22,154 bases of DNA, from the NCBI GenBank assembly GCA_045122835.1, contig JBGVIB010000120.1, positions 1 through 22,154 of the forward strand, given 5' to 3'. Positions 19,770-22,154 of the stretch are shown in pieces (position 1 is the first letter of the stretch; every line of letters begins with the position of its first letter). This stretch comes from JBGVMW01 sp045122835 (GTDB lineage Bacteria; Bacillota; Clostridia; Lachnospirales; Lachnospiraceae). A program made the translations under genes and the position numbers. The notes under the pieces are model-generated. The model was given only the letters and a program-made list of their open reading frames with translations, was not told where the DNA came from and did not search any database.

Positions 19770-22154
19770 ATGATACAGGATAGATTACAAGAAATGCGCA
19801 GCGGATTTGAAACTGCATTTATTGATGGAGCAGTTGCGTCTAATATTGCGTATAAGCCACAATTTATTTCGAACAATTATAAGCAGGGAAAGAAAGTGTT
19901 GTCATCCATTGAGGATGAATTGTTGGCATGCGATGGGTTTCAAATTAGCGTAGCGTTTATTACTATGGGTGGAATTACGCCTTTGTTACAGACGCTAAAG
20001 GAGCTTGAGAAGAAAGGGATAAAGGGAGAAATCCTTACCACAAATTATTTGAATTTTAGTGAACCGAGAGCTTTAGAAAAAATAAATAAACTCTCTAATA
20101 TTGCATTGAAAATGTATGATGTAGAAGCTTCCGGAGATGGGTTTCACACCAAAGGATATATTTTCAGAAAAGATGAAATCTATAGAATTATTATCGGTAG
20201 TTCCAATATGACAAAAACAGCACTTACAAGTAATCGTGAGTGGAATACTCGTGTAGTATCGACAGAAAAGGGCGAGATTGTGCAGAATATATTGGCAGAA
20301 TTTAATGAGCTTTGGAACAGTGAACATGCACTCGAATATGATGAGTTTTATGAAGTTTATAAGGAGCGGTACAAAATTATTAAAAAGCAGAGGGAGATTG
20401 CGAAAAGTGAAGAAATTCCGTCTGTTGAAAAGTACCGTTTGCAGCCTAACGCTATGCAGGTGGGTTTTATTGTTAATTTAAAGAAAATCATTGAAGCCGG
20501 GGAAGAGAGAGCATTACTGATATCTGCGACAGGAACCGGAAAAACCTACGCCTCCGCATTTGCCATGCGAGAATTAGGCTTTAAAAGAGTCTTATTTCTT
20601 GTTCACAGAGGGCAGCTTGCAAGGCAAACGAAAAAGTCATATGAAAAAGTACTTGATAAGTCTGTTTCCATGGGACTCCTTGGAGCAGGCTATCGTGAAT
20701 ATGATGCCGATTATGTGTTTGCCACGGTACAAACTTTAAACCGTGAAGAACATTTATTAAAATATAATCCGGAGGAATTTGAATGTATTATTTTGGATGA
20801 GGCACATCACAGTTCAGCAAATTCATATCAAAAGGTTATGAACTATTTCAAACCAAAGCTTTGGCTGGGAATGACCGCAACACCAGATAAACGAGATGAT
20901 GATATAGAGGGAAGAAATATTTATGAAATTTTTAATCATCAAATAGCATATGAAATTCGATTACAGCAAGCGATGGAGGAAAACTTTTTATGTCCATTTC
21001 ACTACTTTGGAATTAGTGATGTTTCTTTTGTAGATGAAAAACAGATAAAAGCAAAAAAGATTACAGAACGTGATTTTAATCTCCTGACGGGTGATGAGAG
21101 AGTAAGGCATATTATTAAACAGGCAAATTATTATGGATATAGTGGAGAACGAGTTAAAGGCTTAATTTTTTGTAGTCGTGTTGATGAGTCAGTGGAACTT
21201 TCCAATAAATTTAATCAGATGATAAATCCAGAAACAGGAAAATTATATAGAACAATTTCGTTGAATGGGGAGGCTACCGAGGAAGAACGTCAAAATGCAT
21301 TTGAACGATTAGCCATGAATGAAGAGGAAGCCAATGAACAGATGCAACCTTTAGATTATATTTTTTCAGTTGAAATACTGAATGAGGGTGTTGATATTGT
21401 GGAGGGAAATCAGGTTGTTATGCTTCGTCCAACAGAATCACCGATTGTATTTATTCAACAGTTGGGAAGAGGATTGCGTAAAGCGGATGGCAAAGAATAT
21501 GTGGTTGTTCTTGATTTTATTGGTAATTATAATAATAATTTTATGATACCGGTTGCATTATCAGGAGACCGCACTTATAATCCGGATACAATTCGGAAAT
21601 ATGTAATTAGTGGAAACAGTACAATTCCCGGGGCTTCTACTATACATTTTGATGAGATAGCTAAAGATAAGATTTTTGCATCAATAGATAGAATTAAGGG
21701 CATGAAATCGATTATCAGAGAAAGTTATATAACGTTGAAAAATCGCCTTGGAAGAGTTCCATATCTTCTTGATTTTTATGAAAATGGAGAAGTAGATCCT
21801 CTTGTAATTATAAAAGAATATAAAACTTACCAGGCGTTTCTTGAGTCAGTTGAGAAGGAAGTATATATAGGACAGATTTCGGAAGAAGAGCTTGTAACGT
21901 TGGAATATTTGTCCAAAACGGTACTTTCTGGAGCCAGACCATACGAATTAGAAATCTTAAAAAGATTTTTGAAAAATGAAATAATACATTTGGATACCTT
22001 GCAACAAGAATTTCAAAAAAAATATGGTTACGCAATGGATGAGGCTTCCTTTGAAAATGCTGTAGATGTTTTGAAAGGTCATTTTGTAAGCAAGGAAGAA
22101 GAATATAAAAAATATTGTCATATTGATATTGTAAATAATACTGGAACGAATATG
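19770..22154 (+). CDS. PLD-nuclease/SF2 helicase fusion protein (DUF3427-type), 3' end outside the window
   Basis: An uninterrupted frame of 795 codons that runs off the window with no stop. Residues about 20-190 are a phospholipase-D-type nuclease domain: HTK (126-128) and GSSN (143-146) match the HxK...N motif. Residues about 220-600 are a superfamily 2 helicase: Walker A ATGTGKT (253-259), DEAH (343-346), TATP (369-372) and QQLGRGLR (563-570). After it comes the stretch NNNFMIPVALSGDRTYN and STIPGASTIHFDEIAKDKIF (about 590-635), which I recognise from DUF3427-containing helicases of Firmicutes; the rest of that domain is cut. The family is usually about 950-1050 residues, so some 150-250 are missing. 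It starts one base after the interrupted HTH gene and has no own ribosome binding site of note (GAGGAAT). Such proteins occur in defence islands; DNA damage or phage defence is an inference. Confidence 0.9.
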   Translation, partial: MIQDRLQEMRSGFETAFIDGAVASNIAYKPQFISNNYKQGKKVLSSIEDELLACDGFQISVAFITMGGITPLLQTLKELEKKGIKGEILTTNYLNFSEPRALEKINKLSNIALKMYDVEASGDGFHTKGYIFRKDEIYRIIIGSSNMTKTALTSNREWNTRVVSTEKGEIVQNILAEFNELWNSEHALEYDEFYEVYKERYKIIKKQREIAKSEEIPSVEKYRLQPNAMQVGFIVNLKKIIEAGEERALLISATGTGKTYASAFAMRELGFKRVLFLVHRGQLARQTKKSYEKVLDKSVSMGLLGAGYREYDADYVFATVQTLNREEHLLKYNPEEFECIILDEAHHSSANSYQKVMNYFKPKLWLGMTATPDKRDDDIEGRNIYEIFNHQIAYEIRLQQAMEENFLCPFHYFGISDVSFVDEKQIKAKKITERDFNLLTGDERVRHIIKQANYYGYSGERVKGLIFCSRVDESVELSNKFNQMINPETGKLYRTISLNGEATEEERQNAFERLAMNEEEANEQMQPLDYIFSVEILNEGVDIVEGNQVVMLRPTESPIVFIQQLGRGLRKADGKEYVVVLDFIGNYNNNFMIPVALSGDRTYNPDTIRKYVISGNSTIPGASTIHFDEIAKDKIFASIDRIKGMKSIIRESYITLKNRLGRVPYLLDFYENGEVDPLVIIKEYKTYQAFLESVEKEVYIGQISEEELVTLEYLSKTVLSGARPYELEILKRFLKNEIIHLDTLQQEFQKKYGYAMDEASFENAVDVLKGHFVSKEEEYKKYCHIDIVNNTGTNM

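Noticed and set aside
19453..19876. Reverse open frames of 85 and 61 residues over the HTH gene
   Set aside because: They are open because of the low-GC composition; the forward reading has a promoter, ribosome binding site and a recognisable helix-turn-helix on both sides of the stop.
1..22154. CRISPR arrays, tRNA/rRNA genes, intact transposases, integrases
   Set aside because: No regularly spaced repeats, cloverleaf-like or rRNA sequences, and no recombinase motifs were seen in reading the window; some small RNA genes could still be missed without a covariance search.

Overview
The window looks like a chromosomal segment of a low-GC, anaerobic Firmicute, most likely a gut Clostridia of the Lachnospiraceae type. 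This rests on AT-rich codon use, strong GGAGG-type ribosome binding sites, a two-domain desulfoferrodoxin, a Crp/Fnr regulator next to a ferredoxin, and proteins of clostridial type (MATE pump, two-gene FtsX-type ABC transporter with its own two-component system). No rRNA, tRNA, CRISPR array or transposase was seen. The family is inferred from gene character, not from a marker gene.

Layout. 1-1860: a metal-dependent amidohydrolase, then desulfoferrodoxin (superoxide reductase) behind a promoter overlapped by a Fur/PerR-like box. 1960-3825: a TetR regulator with a perfect 19-bp palindrome on its own -10 element, followed by two flavodoxin-type oxidoreductases that overlap by one base. 3826-5172: a second TetR regulator with its own repeated operator motif, and a RimJ/RimL-type acetyltransferase. 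5222-6425: two tandem small membrane proteins of the isoprenylcysteine/phospholipid methyltransferase fold. A 105-bp imperfect palindrome (MITE-like or bidirectional terminator) separates them from a convergent unknown 314-aa protein. 7633-14418: a MATE efflux pump, an OmpR-type response regulator, a histidine kinase, then an ABC ATPase and a 785-aa FtsX-type permease. Four OmpR-type half-sites at about 11-bp spacing lie just upstream of the ABC genes, next to a promoter that appears to sit inside the terminator of the kinase transcript. This is the usual layout of a sensor-controlled peptide/antibiotic resistance module. 14544-15659: a stand-alone HNH nuclease. 15788-17318: a divergent Crp/Fnr regulator and a ferredoxin-type protein, with palindromes between them.

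17694-22154 is the most accessory-looking part. It holds an AbiE-type antitoxin/toxin pair (AbiEi-like wHTH protein and AbiEii-like nucleotidyltransferase overlapping by 17 bp). After a terminator and a fresh promoter comes a small HTH gene interrupted by one in-frame TAA, and one base later a large open frame running off the window. That frame encodes an N-terminal phospholipase-D-type nuclease domain fused to a superfamily 2 helicase. With the HNH nuclease upstream, this is a plausible small defence cluster. No single part is certainly new; the HTH/PLD-helicase unit and the orphan HNH protein are the best candidates for something under-described.

Many starts were moved downstream from the longest open frame to an ATG with better ribosome-binding-site spacing; each entry says where.
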